Shown piece by piece: positions 45,544-52,257 of a stretch of DNA of 52,257 nt. This DNA comes from Bacillus methanolicus (GTDB lineage Bacteria; Bacillota; Bacilli; Bacillales; Cytobacillaceae), in NCBI RefSeq assembly GCF_008764295.1, contig NZ_VTQX01000029.1, forward strand, positions 1 through 52,257, given 5' to 3'. A model generated the notes under the pieces. It saw only the letters and a list, made by a program, of their open reading frames with translations. It made no database searches and was not told where the DNA came from. The first letter of the stretch is position 1. Each line of letters begins with the position of its first letter. The translations under genes were made by a program, and so were the position numbers.

Positions 45544-45807
45544 ATGAAATTCGGCGCGATATTGAAAGCGTGTCGAGAACGAGCGGGATACAGTCAAGAA
45601 GAATTAGCATTTAGGCTATCTATCAATCAATCAGATGTATCGAAAATAGAAAAAGATTATAGGGAACCCACTATTTCTTTGTTCCAAGCTTGGATTCAGA
45701 ACACGCAGACTCCGGAAGTAATAGTTGCATTTTTATATGGCATGGATGGAATCAGTATGATTTCACAATTGATGCTACTAATAGGTGGATTCATTTTATG
45801 GATGTAA
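45544..45807 (+). CDS. XRE-family regulator with C-terminal membrane segment
   Basis: 87 residues. Helix-turn-helix at 5-55 (ILKACRERAGYSQEELAFRLSINQSDVSKIEKDYREPT), ending in a hydrophobic stretch (ISMISQLMLLIGGFILWM) that could anchor it in the membrane. ATG 45544 is preferred over GTG 45532, which overlaps the ribosome site. Confidence 0.78.
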   Translation: MKFGAILKACRERAGYSQEELAFRLSINQSDVSKIEKDYREPTISLFQAWIQNTQTPEVIVAFLYGMDGISMISQLMLLIGGFILWM

Positions 45808-45821
45808 GGAGGAATAACAAG

Positions 45822-45938
45822 TTGGCTTTATATTTCGCATTTTTAGGAGTTTTCTTTTTCGGCATGATGCTAGGAGGATTTTTATCTGACGAAAGGGTGA
45901 AAGCAAATGAATTACGAAAAGCTCGAAAACATAATTGA
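45822..45938 (+). CDS. Small membrane protein, 38 residues
   Basis: Starts at TTG 45822 with AAGGAGG 9 bp upstream. A single membrane helix (ALYFAFLGVFFFGMMLGGFL) is followed by a charged tail (SDERVKANELRKARKHN). Overlaps the next gene by 32 bp. Function unknown. Confidence 0.6.
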   Translation: MALYFAFLGVFFFGMMLGGFLSDERVKANELRKARKHN

Positions 45939-46134
45939 TGAAGCGAGGGAAAACAGAGTTAGTAATATATTCTATCCATATTTTCTTGGAGGACTAAAGT
46001 CAATTATTTTAAATGCTGAAATAGATGGAGAATCAACCATAAAGCATCATAAAATCATTGATTTAGCAAAAGATGCTCTTGAATATGCAAAAAAAGAAAA
46101 AGCAGCAAGCTCAGGAAAGCTCACTGCTCAATAG
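45907..46134 (+). CDS. Small early phage protein, 75 residues, unknown
   Basis: MNYEKLENIIDEARENRVSN, then YFLGGLKSIILNAEIDGESTI; mixed helical. GAAAGGGTG precedes the ATG. No family recognised. Confidence 0.65.
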   Translation: MNYEKLENIIDEARENRVSNIFYPYFLGGLKSIILNAEIDGESTIKHHKIIDLAKDALEYAKKEKAASSGKLTAQ

Positions 46135-46177
46135 ATAATTCAATAGCTAACTTTATTTTAACATATTCAAAATAAAG

Positions 46178-46278
46178 CGACAAGAACTTTTGTTCTCGTC
46201 GTTGAGGCTAGAAAAGGTTATATCCACCCACCAAATCCCATTCCCTTTTCTAGTCTAAACGATGCGAATAAAAGCATC
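46178..46278 (+). other. Leader with three hairpins before the recombination genes
   Basis: CGACAAGAAC/GTTCTCGTCG (46178-46201, one mismatch), CTAGAAAAGG (46208-46217)/CCTTTTCTAG (46244-46253), and GATGC/GCATC (46261-46278). No reading frame here. The cluster may be a processing or regulatory leader for the yqaI-yqaJ-recT genes. Confidence 0.4.
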
Positions 46279-46316
46279 ACTGCACAATGACAAATTAATA
46301 GAAAGGAGGATTAACA

Positions 46317-46520
46317 ATGGACCATCCAGCGATTGAAAAAGCCATGAAGACTGGTTATCCAAATATGGTCGCTCAACCTGAATATTTTGGGATTGATTAT
46401 TTCGGAGAAGAAATTTTTGTTGGTGATGACATTGTAGAACTCGACGGAGAATTGATTTTAAGAGACAACCTTGAGCGGTACTTATCGGAGAAATTTGATG
46501 CAGAGTTTAAAACTGTATGA
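46317..46520 (+). CDS. yqaI: YqaI-like phage protein
   Basis: 67 residues. DYFGEEIFVGDDIVELDGELILRDNLERYLSE resembles YqaI of the B. subtilis skin element, which also precedes yqaJ and yqaK. AAAGGAGG precedes the ATG. Function unknown. Confidence 0.72.
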   Translation: MDHPAIEKAMKTGYPNMVAQPEYFGIDYFGEEIFVGDDIVELDGELILRDNLERYLSEKFDAEFKTV

Positions 46521-46525
46521 AAAAA

Positions 46526-46547
46526 GCTCCAGTAGGCGAACTGGAGC
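46526..46547. terminator. Hairpin downstream of yqaI, terminator-like on the minus strand
   Basis: GCTCCAGT (46526-46533) and ACTGGAGC (46540-46547) with loop AGGCGA. On the plus strand no T-run follows; on the minus strand six T follow, so it would stop antisense transcripts. Confidence 0.5.
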
Positions 46548-46595
46548 CTTAAGAAAACATTTATTTAAAGTCATTTTATCACTAGGAGGTCACAT

Positions 46596-47540
46596 ATGGC
46601 AATTACTAATGCAATTTCCACTAAAGATATGAGTCGCTTCGAATGGCTGCAGGAACGCACCAAAGGCATTGGCGGTAGTGATGCGGGGATTATTTTAGGA
46701 CTTAATAAATACCGCACAGCCTTTGAATTATGGCTCGAAAAAACTGGACAAGTTGAGCCAGTAGAGGTTGATAACGAAGCGATTTACTGGGGTAACCAAA
46801 TGGAAGATGTGGTTGCGAAAGAGTTTGAAAAGCGAACAGGCAAGAAAGTGCGTAGGACAAACTTCATGTATAGCCATCCAGAGCATCCATTCATCAAGGC
46901 TAATATAGACCGTTTGATTGTAGGAGAATCAGCATTACTAGAGTGCAAGACAGCGAGTGCCTACCTAGCTAAAGAGTGGGAAGGCGAAGAGGTTCCAGAC
47001 ACTTACCTTGTACAAGTTCAGCACTACCTTGGAGTGACTGGAAAAGAAAAAGCTTATATTGCGGTTCTTGTTGGTGGTAATCGTTTCATATGGAAAGAAA
47101 TCGAACGGGATGAAGACTTAATCACCATGATTTTTGAAGCGGAAAAGAACTTCTGGGAGCGACATGTTCTTGGGGGTGAACCACCTGCATTAGATGGTTC
47201 TAGTGCAGCTGAAAAGTATTTGAAAGAAAAGTATGAACGCGCTGAGAAAGATAAAGAGATTGTATTACCAGGAGAGTACAAGGAGCTTCTTCTTCAATAT
47301 GAAAAAGTGAAGAGCGATGAGAAGTTGATAAAGAGTGCTAAAACTGAAATCGAAAACAAAATCAAAGCGGAATTAAAGGATGCAGAATCAGGCATTGCCG
47401 ATCGCTTTATTGTTACTTGGAAAAATCAATCTAGAAATAGTGTAGATTCAAAGGCTTTGAAAGAGAAGTTTCCAGATATTTATAACCAAGTTTTGAAGAT
47501 ATCTTCATTCCGCAAATTCGATGTTAAGGAGGCTAAATAA
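46596..47540 (+). CDS. yqaJ: YqaJ-type phage recombination exonuclease
   Basis: 314 residues. YqaJ/lambda-exonuclease fold: RTKGIGGSDAGIILGLNKYRT, WGNQMEDVVAKEFE, HPFIKANIDRLI (catalytic Asp), LLECKTAS (Glu-x-Lys), YLVQVQHYLGVTG (Gln). It digests double-stranded DNA ends to give tails for RecT. Directly followed by recT. Confidence 0.93.
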   Translation: MAITNAISTKDMSRFEWLQERTKGIGGSDAGIILGLNKYRTAFELWLEKTGQVEPVEVDNEAIYWGNQMEDVVAKEFEKRTGKKVRRTNFMYSHPEHPFIKANIDRLIVGESALLECKTASAYLAKEWEGEEVPDTYLVQVQHYLGVTGKEKAYIAVLVGGNRFIWKEIERDEDLITMIFEAEKNFWERHVLGGEPPALDGSSAAEKYLKEKYERAEKDKEIVLPGEYKELLLQYEKVKSDEKLIKSAKTEIENKIKAELKDAESGIADRFIVTWKNQSRNSVDSKALKEKFPDIYNQVLKISSFRKFDVKEAK

Positions 47541-48403
47541 TGGCTACAAATTCAGCTTTGAAAAATCAATTAGCAAATAAGCAAGATGCTACTAAGCAAG
47601 TAGCTGCATCACAGTTAGGTCTTAAGCATTTATTAAATACCCCAGCGATGCAAAAGAGATTTGAGCAGGTTTTAGACAAAAAAGCACCACAATTTACGGC
47701 TTCTATTCTTAACCTTTACAACGGTGACCCAAATCTACAAACAGCAGAACCGATGTCCATTGTTTCCAGTGCGATGGTTGCAGCAAGTCTTGATTTACCA
47801 GTAGACAAAAACCTAGGTTATGCATGGATAGTTCCTTTCTACGATAGTAAAAAGGGTCATAAAGCAGCTCAGTTCCAACTTGGATATAAAGGTTATATTC
47901 AATTAGCTCTAAGAACAGGGCAGTATAAGTCAATCAATGTGATCGAGGTTCGCGAAGGAGAGCTCAAAAAGTGGAACCGTCTGACTGAAGAAATCGAACT
48001 TGATTTGGATGCAGCAACCAGTGAAAAGGTTATTGGATATTGTGGTTACTTCAAACTCGTGAATGGGTTTGAAAAAACAGTCTACTGGACTCGAGACCAA
48101 GTGGAAGAGCATCGGATTAAGCATAACAAGATGAAGAATAAGAAGGACCTGAATAATGTCTGGAAATCAGATTATGATGCTATGGCGATGAAAACCGTTT
48201 TAAGAAACATGCTAGGCAAATGGGGGATCCTTTCTATCGAAATGCAAAAAGCATTTTCAGAAGACGAGAAAGAAAATGAAATTAAAGACATTACAGACGA
48301 AGCAAATGAGGTTGATGATCCAACAATCATTGATGTCGCTGTTGAAGAAGTAAACGAGCAAGATTCGGACGTTACTCAAGAAGAGATTGATTTTAGTGAA
48401 TGA
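47540..48403 (+). CDS. recT: RecT-family single-strand annealing protein (YqaK-like)
   Basis: 287 residues. RecT core: PMSIVSSAMVAASLDLPVDKNLGYAWIVPF, AQFQLGYKGYIQLALRTGQYK, and AMAMKTVLRNMLGKWG, with an acidic C-terminal tail (EVNEQDSDVTQEEIDFSE) that may bind single-strand binding protein. The start overlaps the yqaJ stop. Confidence 0.94.
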   Translation: MATNSALKNQLANKQDATKQVAASQLGLKHLLNTPAMQKRFEQVLDKKAPQFTASILNLYNGDPNLQTAEPMSIVSSAMVAASLDLPVDKNLGYAWIVPFYDSKKGHKAAQFQLGYKGYIQLALRTGQYKSINVIEVREGELKKWNRLTEEIELDLDAATSEKVIGYCGYFKLVNGFEKTVYWTRDQVEEHRIKHNKMKNKKDLNNVWKSDYDAMAMKTVLRNMLGKWGILSIEMQKAFSEDEKENEIKDITDEANEVDDPTIIDVAVEEVNEQDSDVTQEEIDFSE

Positions 48404-48560
48404 TTTCGAAACAAACGTCCTTCTCCCTAACTGGATATGGGAGAAAGCGCAAGATAAAGAACATTTCAAAATGCTTGTACTAGATTATATGCAGCGATAT
48501 CCAAATTATGACGTGAAGAAAGTGAAAGGTAAATATGCGATATGTGAAAGGAGGGATTAG
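48396..48560 (+). CDS. Small phage protein, 54 residues
   Basis: GTG start at 48396 overlapping the recT end by 8 bp. NDFETNVLLPNWIWEKAQDK, then MLVLDYMQRYPNYDVKKVKGKYAICERRD. Fits exactly between recT and the replication gene, whose ribosome site lies in its last codons. Weak own ribosome site, so probably translated by coupling. No family recognised. Confidence 0.65.
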   Translation: MNDFETNVLLPNWIWEKAQDKEHFKMLVLDYMQRYPNYDVKKVKGKYAICERRD

Positions 48561-48563
48561 TGC

Positions 48564-49415
48564 GTGAATTACATCAAAGAACTGAACGCGTTTTATGATT
48601 GGCTCGAACTAAATGAACTATCTCCATCAGCAATTAATTTATGGTATGCATTGATGCACATAAATAATAAGGCTGGATGGGTAGAAACATTTACGGTAGC
48701 AGAATCAGTATTGTGCGTGAAGACAGGATTAACCGATCGCACCCTCCGGAAAGTTAGGAATGAATTAAAACAAAAAGAAAGAATTGATTTTATTTCACGC
48801 AAAGGGGGGAGAGCCCCCATTTACAAAATAATATCGTTTTTTTCTACGGAAAATAATTCCGTAGTTCTCATACCTACGGAAATAAATTCTGTAGGTAGTG
48901 TCACAGGTAGTGTCACGGATAGTGTCATAGGTGATGTCACAGGTAGTTCCACATTAAATAAACTAAACGAAACTAAACGAAACGAAACAAATAAAGCTAC
49001 TGCTACACGAGTGAATTATTTTGATGAATACATGATTTGTTTTAGTGGTCAACCAAGCGCCATCCAAATTCAAGAAATTAATAGTTTTATAGACCAAGAT
49101 GGGCTATCCGATGAAGTAATATGCGCTGCATTCAAAAAGGCAGCAGAAGTAGGAGCGAAGTATCCCTATGCAAGAAGTATTTTGAACAGTTGGGCAAAGA
49201 AAGGGGTTCGTACCCTTGCTGATGTTGAAGCCGAACAAAATAAGTTTAAACAACAGAAAAATAGACAAAGAAAAGGCGCTATTCGAACAGAACAACTTCC
49301 AGGTTGGTTTGAAGAGAACGAAAATAAGCCCAATAATGTCACCCCTTTACATCCGGAAGAGACAGAAGCAAGACGAAAGGCGCTTGAGGAACGGCTTAAA
49401 AAATATAAAAACTGA
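48564..49415 (+). CDS. Phage replication initiator, DnaD-like (YqaL-type)
   Basis: 283 residues. N-terminal winged-helix initiator domain (1-95: SPSAINLWYALMHINNKAGW, LTDRTLRKVRNELKQKERID), a low-complexity linker about 105-155 rich in Ser, Thr, Val and Asn, and a C-terminal DnaD/DnaB_2 domain (SDEVICAAFKKAAEVGAKYPYARSILNSWAKKGVRT). GTG start with AAGGAGGG 8 bp upstream. The linker is encoded by tandem 12-bp repeats that look like a replication origin. Would load the host helicase; a DnaC-like loader should follow but is not in this window. Confidence 0.87.
   Translation: MNYIKELNAFYDWLELNELSPSAINLWYALMHINNKAGWVETFTVAESVLCVKTGLTDRTLRKVRNELKQKERIDFISRKGGRAPIYKIISFFSTENNSVVLIPTEINSVGSVTGSVTDSVIGDVTGSSTLNKLNETKRNETNKATATRVNYFDEYMICFSGQPSAIQIQEINSFIDQDGLSDEVICAAFKKAAEVGAKYPYARSILNSWAKKGVRTLADVEAEQNKFKQQKNRQRKGAIRTEQLPGWFEENENKPNNVTPLHPEETEARRKALEERLKKYKN
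48844..48990. repeat. Candidate phage replication origin: palindromes plus five 12-bp iterons
   Basis: Two palindromes, CTACGGAA-N5-TTCCGTAG (48844-48864) and CCTACGGAA-N5-TTCTGTAGG (48873-48895), run into five tandem 12-bp units at 48894-48953 (GGTAGTGTCACA, GGTAGTGTCACG, GATAGTGTCATA, GGTGATGTCACA, GGTAGTTCCACA). An AT-rich stretch with repeated AAACTAAACG and AACGAAAC follows to about 48990. All inside the initiator gene, as in lambda O and SPP1-type phages. Confidence 0.7.
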
Positions 49416-49427
49416 GGATGTGGTTTT

Positions 49428-49619
49428 GTGGGAGTTTTACGTGAAAAAGTCATGATGAGCCAAGAGTCAAAAAAGCAAGGATTTATTCAAGAACTTCACA
49501 CGCTAGGCATCACAGAATTTCAAGGTCAAAGCCTTGATGAGTTAGATTACTACACACTTCGGCATGCATTAACGGTAGCAAGAATCCGAATCGATTCGGA
49601 TGAAAATAAGTGGTATTAG
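49428..49619 (+). CDS. FbpA-like small basic protein of prophages
   Basis: 63 residues. SKKQGFIQELHTLGI, then LDELDYYTLRHALTVARI resembles the Fur-regulated basic protein FbpA family, many of which are found in Bacillus prophages with unknown role. GTG start; GAGGATGTGG lies upstream. Confidence 0.6.
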   Translation: MGVLREKVMMSQESKKQGFIQELHTLGITEFQGQSLDELDYYTLRHALTVARIRIDSDENKWY

Positions 49620-49630
49620 GAGCACTCTCC

Positions 49631-49891
49631 ATGAGAAGTAATGTTGTGAAAAATGAACATTTATTTGCCAATCCGAGGAAGAAAAGAGTCGTGATATTGG
49701 AGGACCTTGATTTTATTTGGGACACTCCGGAACTCAATGAGCTAGCCAAGATGTGGGAACAAGGTGAGAGCATTTCCTCAATGGAGAAGCATTTCAAACG
49801 TGATCAGGATGAGGTTTTTCTAGGATTATTCCATCTTTCGAGAAGAAACAAGATTTCATTTAGAAAGGGGAGTATTTTTGGAACTAAATAA
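49631..49891 (+). CDS. Small phage protein with possible helix-turn-helix
   Basis: 86 residues from ATG 49631 (AGGAG 8 bp upstream). DTPELNELAKMWEQGESISSMEKHFKRDQDEVFLGL suggests a sigma-like or homeodomain-like helix-turn-helix. Function unknown. Confidence 0.65.
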   Translation: MRSNVVKNEHLFANPRKKRVVILEDLDFIWDTPELNELAKMWEQGESISSMEKHFKRDQDEVFLGLFHLSRRNKISFRKGSIFGTK

Positions 49892-50015
49892 AGCGACATT
49901 AGCGCAACTGTATTACTTGGCGAGATTTACAGAGTTAAAGGCTGCTGCTCTAACCGAATTGCAAAGGAGGATATCTCTTGAAACCAATAACGATTACCAG
50001 ACAAAGAAAGCATGA
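49878..50015 (+). CDS. Small phage protein, 45 residues, overlapping both neighbours
   Basis: TTG start at 49878 with AAAGGGGAG 5 bp upstream. LNKATLAQLYYLARFTELKA, then ALTELQRRI; helical. Overlaps the previous gene by 14 bp and the next by 38 bp. Function unknown. Confidence 0.5.
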   Translation: MELNKATLAQLYYLARFTELKAAALTELQRRISLETNNDYQTKKA

Positions 50016-50187
50016 AGCTGAACAGGCAATATCAGATTTAGTTGCAAGGGGTTTTGAGGTTGTGTTCCCGTTAACAGAGTTTTCACGGGAAGGGAAGTTA
50101 TTTGATAGGGATACCTATAACAGACAAGTTTTTGTAGAACATGCGCACAGTAGCTGTTGGAAAGCGCAATTGAGAAAGGTTGATTAG
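49978..50187 (+). CDS. Small phage protein, 69 residues
   Basis: TTG start with AAAGGAGG 7 bp upstream. KPITITRQRKHEAEQAISDL, then ARGFEVVFPLTEFSREGKLF; alpha-beta pattern. Recalls the small YqaO-like proteins of skin-type prophages, not certain. Confidence 0.65.
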   Translation: MKPITITRQRKHEAEQAISDLVARGFEVVFPLTEFSREGKLFDRDTYNRQVFVEHAHSSCWKAQLRKVD

Positions 50188-50832
50188 ATGAATTTAACAA
50201 AACTGTTTGAGACACAAAGAAAATTTCGTGAACGAGTTAATTATCAAGGTTCGGATAGATTTGAAAAGTTAATTCTTGCTCTAATGGTGGAGCTGGGAGA
50301 ATGTGCGAATGAATGGCGAGGGTTTAAGTTTTGGAGTAAGAATCAGGAGCCTAGGAAAGAAGTAATCTGCCATGCTTGTAATGGGGAATGCTGTTTTCAT
50401 GGAGCAGGTGAAGCAATAACAATTGACGGTGTTGTCACAGCATTTTATGAACCTTGTGCGTATTGTGGAGGTACTGGTGTACAAGAGAGACCACTCCTTG
50501 AAGAATATGTAGACATTCTACATTTTCTCTTAGAAATTGGGTTGGAAATGAAAGAGATGTTTGCAATTGAACCGCTTATAAATCACCAAAACAAAGAAGA
50601 GTCACATAACATTACGGAGCAGTTCAATAACATTTTTGGAAGTGCGACAGCCTTACACATGTCGTATCACGATGATTTTTACGACAACGAAGATAGACGG
50701 GGCATATTCGAAGAATTGTTCGAGAGCTTTATAAACCTTGGTCAAATGCTCGGCTTTACTTGGGAAGAAATTGAACAAGCCTATTATGCTAAAAACAAAA
50801 TCAATCATCACAGACAGGATGTGGGTTATTAA
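50188..50832 (+). CDS. Dimeric (MazG-fold) dUTPase with zinc-binding insert
   Basis: 214 residues. All-alpha dUTPase: metal ligands E35 and E38 in VELGECANEWRGFKFWS, and E106/D109 in LLEEYVDILHFLLEIG. Between the two metal helices a 45-residue insert carries C61-H-A-C64 and C90-A-Y-C93 with GGTG after it, like a DnaJ-type zinc finger. Removes dUTP to keep uracil out of phage DNA. The ATG follows the previous stop closely. Confidence 0.85.
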   Translation: MNLTKLFETQRKFRERVNYQGSDRFEKLILALMVELGECANEWRGFKFWSKNQEPRKEVICHACNGECCFHGAGEAITIDGVVTAFYEPCAYCGGTGVQERPLLEEYVDILHFLLEIGLEMKEMFAIEPLINHQNKEESHNITEQFNNIFGSATALHMSYHDDFYDNEDRRGIFEELFESFINLGQMLGFTWEEIEQAYYAKNKINHHRQDVGY

Positions 50833-51017
50833 TGAATTGTCCAGTATGTGGCCGTCCGTTAAAGAGTCCTAAGAGCATATCAAAGGGTATCGGTCCGGTA
50901 TGTGAAAAGAAGCTTGAGAAGTTGAAAGATAATGCAGATGAAGACCAACTGAAAATGGAGTTAGATGCAAATGCAGAGAATGTCCTACAAGGAATACCAA
51001 AAGCCCAAGAAGCGTAA
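50832..51017 (+). CDS. DUF6011-like small zinc-binding phage protein
   Basis: 61 residues. Starts MNCPVCGRPLKSPKSISKGIG, then PVCEKK: the pattern of DUF6011, with CxxC and a third Cys (plus KGIGPVC). ATG overlaps the dUTPase stop by one base. Confidence 0.75.
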   Translation: MNCPVCGRPLKSPKSISKGIGPVCEKKLEKLKDNADEDQLKMELDANAENVLQGIPKAQEA

Positions 51018-51369
51018 TAAATACGGCAATCAGAAGACTGTCGTGGACGGGATAAAGTTTCATAGTCAGGCAGAGGCGATTTACTACAACCAGCTAAAAT
51101 GGCTTAAGCAAAACAAGCAAATCAAGGATTTCAAACTACAGCCCAAGTACATACTTCAAGAGGGGTTTAAGAAGAACGGTAAAACGTTCCGACCCATCAC
51201 TTACAAGGCTGATTTTGAGGTCATTAATTTAGATGGGACCACTCAGATAATTGACATCAAGGGAGCCTTGACTAAGGAGTTCCAGCTTAAACGCAAACTC
51301 TTTGAGTTAAAGTACCTAGAGACTATAACACTCTTAAAATACGAAAATGGGCAATTCGTGGAGGTTTGA
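50965..51369 (+). CDS. DUF1064 phage protein, putative nuclease
   Basis: Up to 134 residues. Core KYGNQKTVVDGIKFHSQAEA, then YKADFEVI and IIDIKGALT: the DUF1064 family, which shows a PD-(D/E)xK-like nuclease arrangement (E in AEA, D in ADF, D-x-K in DIKG). ATGs at 50965, 50971 and 50980 are all possible; GGAG is at 50957-50960. Overlaps the DUF6011 gene. Confidence 0.82.
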   Translation: MQMQRMSYKEYQKPKKRNKYGNQKTVVDGIKFHSQAEAIYYNQLKWLKQNKQIKDFKLQPKYILQEGFKKNGKTFRPITYKADFEVINLDGTTQIIDIKGALTKEFQLKRKLFELKYLETITLLKYENGQFVEV

Positions 51370-51370
51370 A

Positions 51371-51544
51371 ATGGCGCGGAGAGTCGTACAAATGAACGCA
51401 GTTAATTTTGACCAGGAGAAATTGCAAGTCCTTGTCGTTTACGAGGAAGGGAAATCGAAGGAGGAGATTCGAAAGGAAAATCCATATTGCAAAAAGCACG
51501 GTGTCCTATACAAAGCTTCTGGAGCTTATGAATTTAAGAATTAA
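51371..51544 (+). CDS. Small phage protein, 57 residues
   Basis: Starts at ATG 51371 (GGAGG 6 bp upstream). VVQMNAVNFDQEKLQVLVVY, then EEGKSKEEIRKENPYCKKHG. Function unknown. Confidence 0.65.
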   Translation: MARRVVQMNAVNFDQEKLQVLVVYEEGKSKEEIRKENPYCKKHGVLYKASGAYEFKN

Positions 51545-51558
51545 AGGGGTTGGAAATC

Positions 51559-51774
51559 TTGTCAAATACAAAAACAGTACCTAACTGTCCAAAATGTAAA
51601 ACGATCGGGACTGTTATAAATCACAAAAAAGCAATAGTAAAGCTTGAATGCCCGAAATGTAAGAGCATATGGCAGACATTATCTTGCACATGCAGCAAAT
51701 GTGGCAAACCAAATGGATTTGCTACAGAAGGGGTATGTGGCCATTGTTATTCGGAGTTTTATAAGTCCAGTTAA
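51559..51774 (+). CDS. Small zinc-ribbon phage protein
   Basis: 71 residues from TTG 51559 (AAAGGGG 9 bp upstream). Four Cys pairs: CPKC (twice), CSKC and CGHC, suggesting two zinc ribbons. Probably binds nucleic acid or protein; no family recognised. Confidence 0.65.
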   Translation: MSNTKTVPNCPKCKTIGTVINHKKAIVKLECPKCKSIWQTLSCTCSKCGKPNGFATEGVCGHCYSEFYKSS

Positions 51775-51814
51775 ATAGATTTGTATTATGTTTCATAGTT
51801 TGCGAGGTGAAACC

Positions 51815-51988
51815 ATGAAGGAATACAAGAAATTACAAATCATAAAGCATGCATTACAGCATTACATCGAAAGACCAAATGCAAGCGAAAAGGATATCCT
51901 TCAAGAAACTCGTTTGCTCAACGAAGTCACATCTAAGGTTGAGGATATGCAAGATAGATATGGAATAAGGAGGAATGAACGTGCGTGA
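51815..51988 (+). CDS. Small helical phage protein, 57 residues
   Basis: ATG 51815 with GAGGTGA just upstream. KEYKKLQIIKHALQHYIERP, then ILQETRLLNEVTSKVEDMQ; helical. Unknown. Overlaps the next gene by 8 bp. Confidence 0.65.
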   Translation: MKEYKKLQIIKHALQHYIERPNASEKDILQETRLLNEVTSKVEDMQDRYGIRRNERA

Positions 51989-52196
51989 GATAAAGTTTCA
52001 ATTCGGCGACATTATTGAAAATGGATGGGCAAGTGAAGATAACCCAATTCGAAAAGGGATATTTGTCAGACATAAAAAGAAACTAATCGAATTAACCGAT
52101 GGACAAGGTAAGTTTTGGGAAGTGTACCATGACAAAGATAACAAAAATGTGAGAATCGGAAACATTTACGAAAATCCAGAGTTACTTGACTCTTGA
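51981..52196 (+). CDS. Small phage protein, 71 residues
   Basis: GTG 51981 is 7 bp from AAGGAGG; ATG 51975 is too close to it. REIKFQFGDIIENGWASEDN, then KLIELTDGQGKFWEVYHDKDN; beta-rich, resembling small phage early proteins. Function unknown. Confidence 0.65.
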   Translation: MREIKFQFGDIIENGWASEDNPIRKGIFVRHKKKLIELTDGQGKFWEVYHDKDNKNVRIGNIYENPELLDS

Positions 52197-52228
52197 ATTA
52201 TTAAGTTTACTAGGTTAGGAGGGGAACT

Positions 52229-52257
52229 ATGAATATAAAATGCGAATTGCATCATGA
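52229..52257 (+). CDS. Start of a further phage gene (partial)
   Basis: ATG 52229 preceded by AGGAGGGG; only nine full codons (MNIKCELHH) before the window ends. Confidence 0.5.

Larger units (their letters stand above)
39269..52257. mobile_element. Prophage, left part (lysogeny, early and replication genes)
   Basis: From the tRNA-Arg 3' end to the window edge: integrase and lysogeny genes leftward, then Cro-like, Rha, YqaI/YqaJ/RecT, DnaD-type initiator, dUTPase and early genes rightward. This is the usual siphophage lysogeny/replication order and resembles the B. subtilis skin element. Packaging, structural and lysis genes and the second attachment site lie beyond the window, so completeness is unknown. 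Confidence 0.9.

Overview
The window looks like chromosomal DNA of a Bacillaceae bacterium (Bacillus sensu lato; genus not resolved). Evidence: strong AGGAGG-type ribosome sites, sigma-A-type promoters, GTG/TTG starts, and gene order closely matching the Bacillus subtilis blocks yvlB-yvlD, hprK-lgt-yvoD-ppaX-yvoF, hisZGDBHAFI, yvcD-trxB and yvcI-rapZ-yvcK-whiA-crh-clpP. All family names come from reading the sequence; no database search was possible.

Layout. 1-183: right end of an ISL3-type insertion sequence. 215-655: small PH-domain membrane protein. 1000-11707: an accessory C4-dicarboxylate / anaerobic-respiration locus: LysR regulator, SLC13-type transporter, small zinc-ribbon protein, two-subunit class I fumarase, fumarate reductase/succinate dehydrogenase flavoprotein and iron-sulfur subunits, a CCG-domain (SdhE/MfrE-like) subunit replacing the usual membrane cytochrome, an unknown protein, and a DcuSR/MalKR-type two-component system. 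A sequence matching the Fnr box lies upstream of the transporter. 12113-13630: yvlB and yvlD. 13640-18030: an AT-rich accessory island with a TetR regulator, two micropeptides, a quinone reductase-like flavoprotein, a structured non-coding stretch, a gene remnant, and two exported proteins of unknown function. 18032-19273: DUF523 protein and a cell-wall amidase.

19506-23444 is the HPr kinase operon (carbon catabolite control, lipoprotein maturation, pyrophosphatase). It is followed by about 500 bp with two arrays of short CCGATA-core motifs repeated every 20 bp. 24082-30552 is a complete histidine operon. 30850-38871 holds yvcD, trxB, yvcI, rapZ, yvcK, whiA, crh and clpP. HprK and its substrate Crh are both here, and clpP carries a CtsR operator.

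39197-39268 is tRNA-Arg(CCG), used as the attachment site of a prophage that fills the rest of the window (39269-52257 and beyond). It runs leftward through integrase, two unknown genes, an ImmA-like peptidase, a lipoprotein and a CI-type repressor. It then runs rightward through a Cro-like regulator, Rha, skin-element-like YqaI/YqaJ/RecT, a DnaD-type initiator with an internal iteron array, a dUTPase with a zinc-binding insert, DUF1064, and many small early genes. Structural genes lie outside the window.

The most notable points are the cytochrome-less fumarate module with its putative Fnr box, the 20-bp phased CCGATA arrays, the TetR/micropeptide/quinone reductase cassette with four related operators, the set of 17-bp phage operators, the iteron origin inside the replication gene, and the two-gene unknown module next to the integrase.
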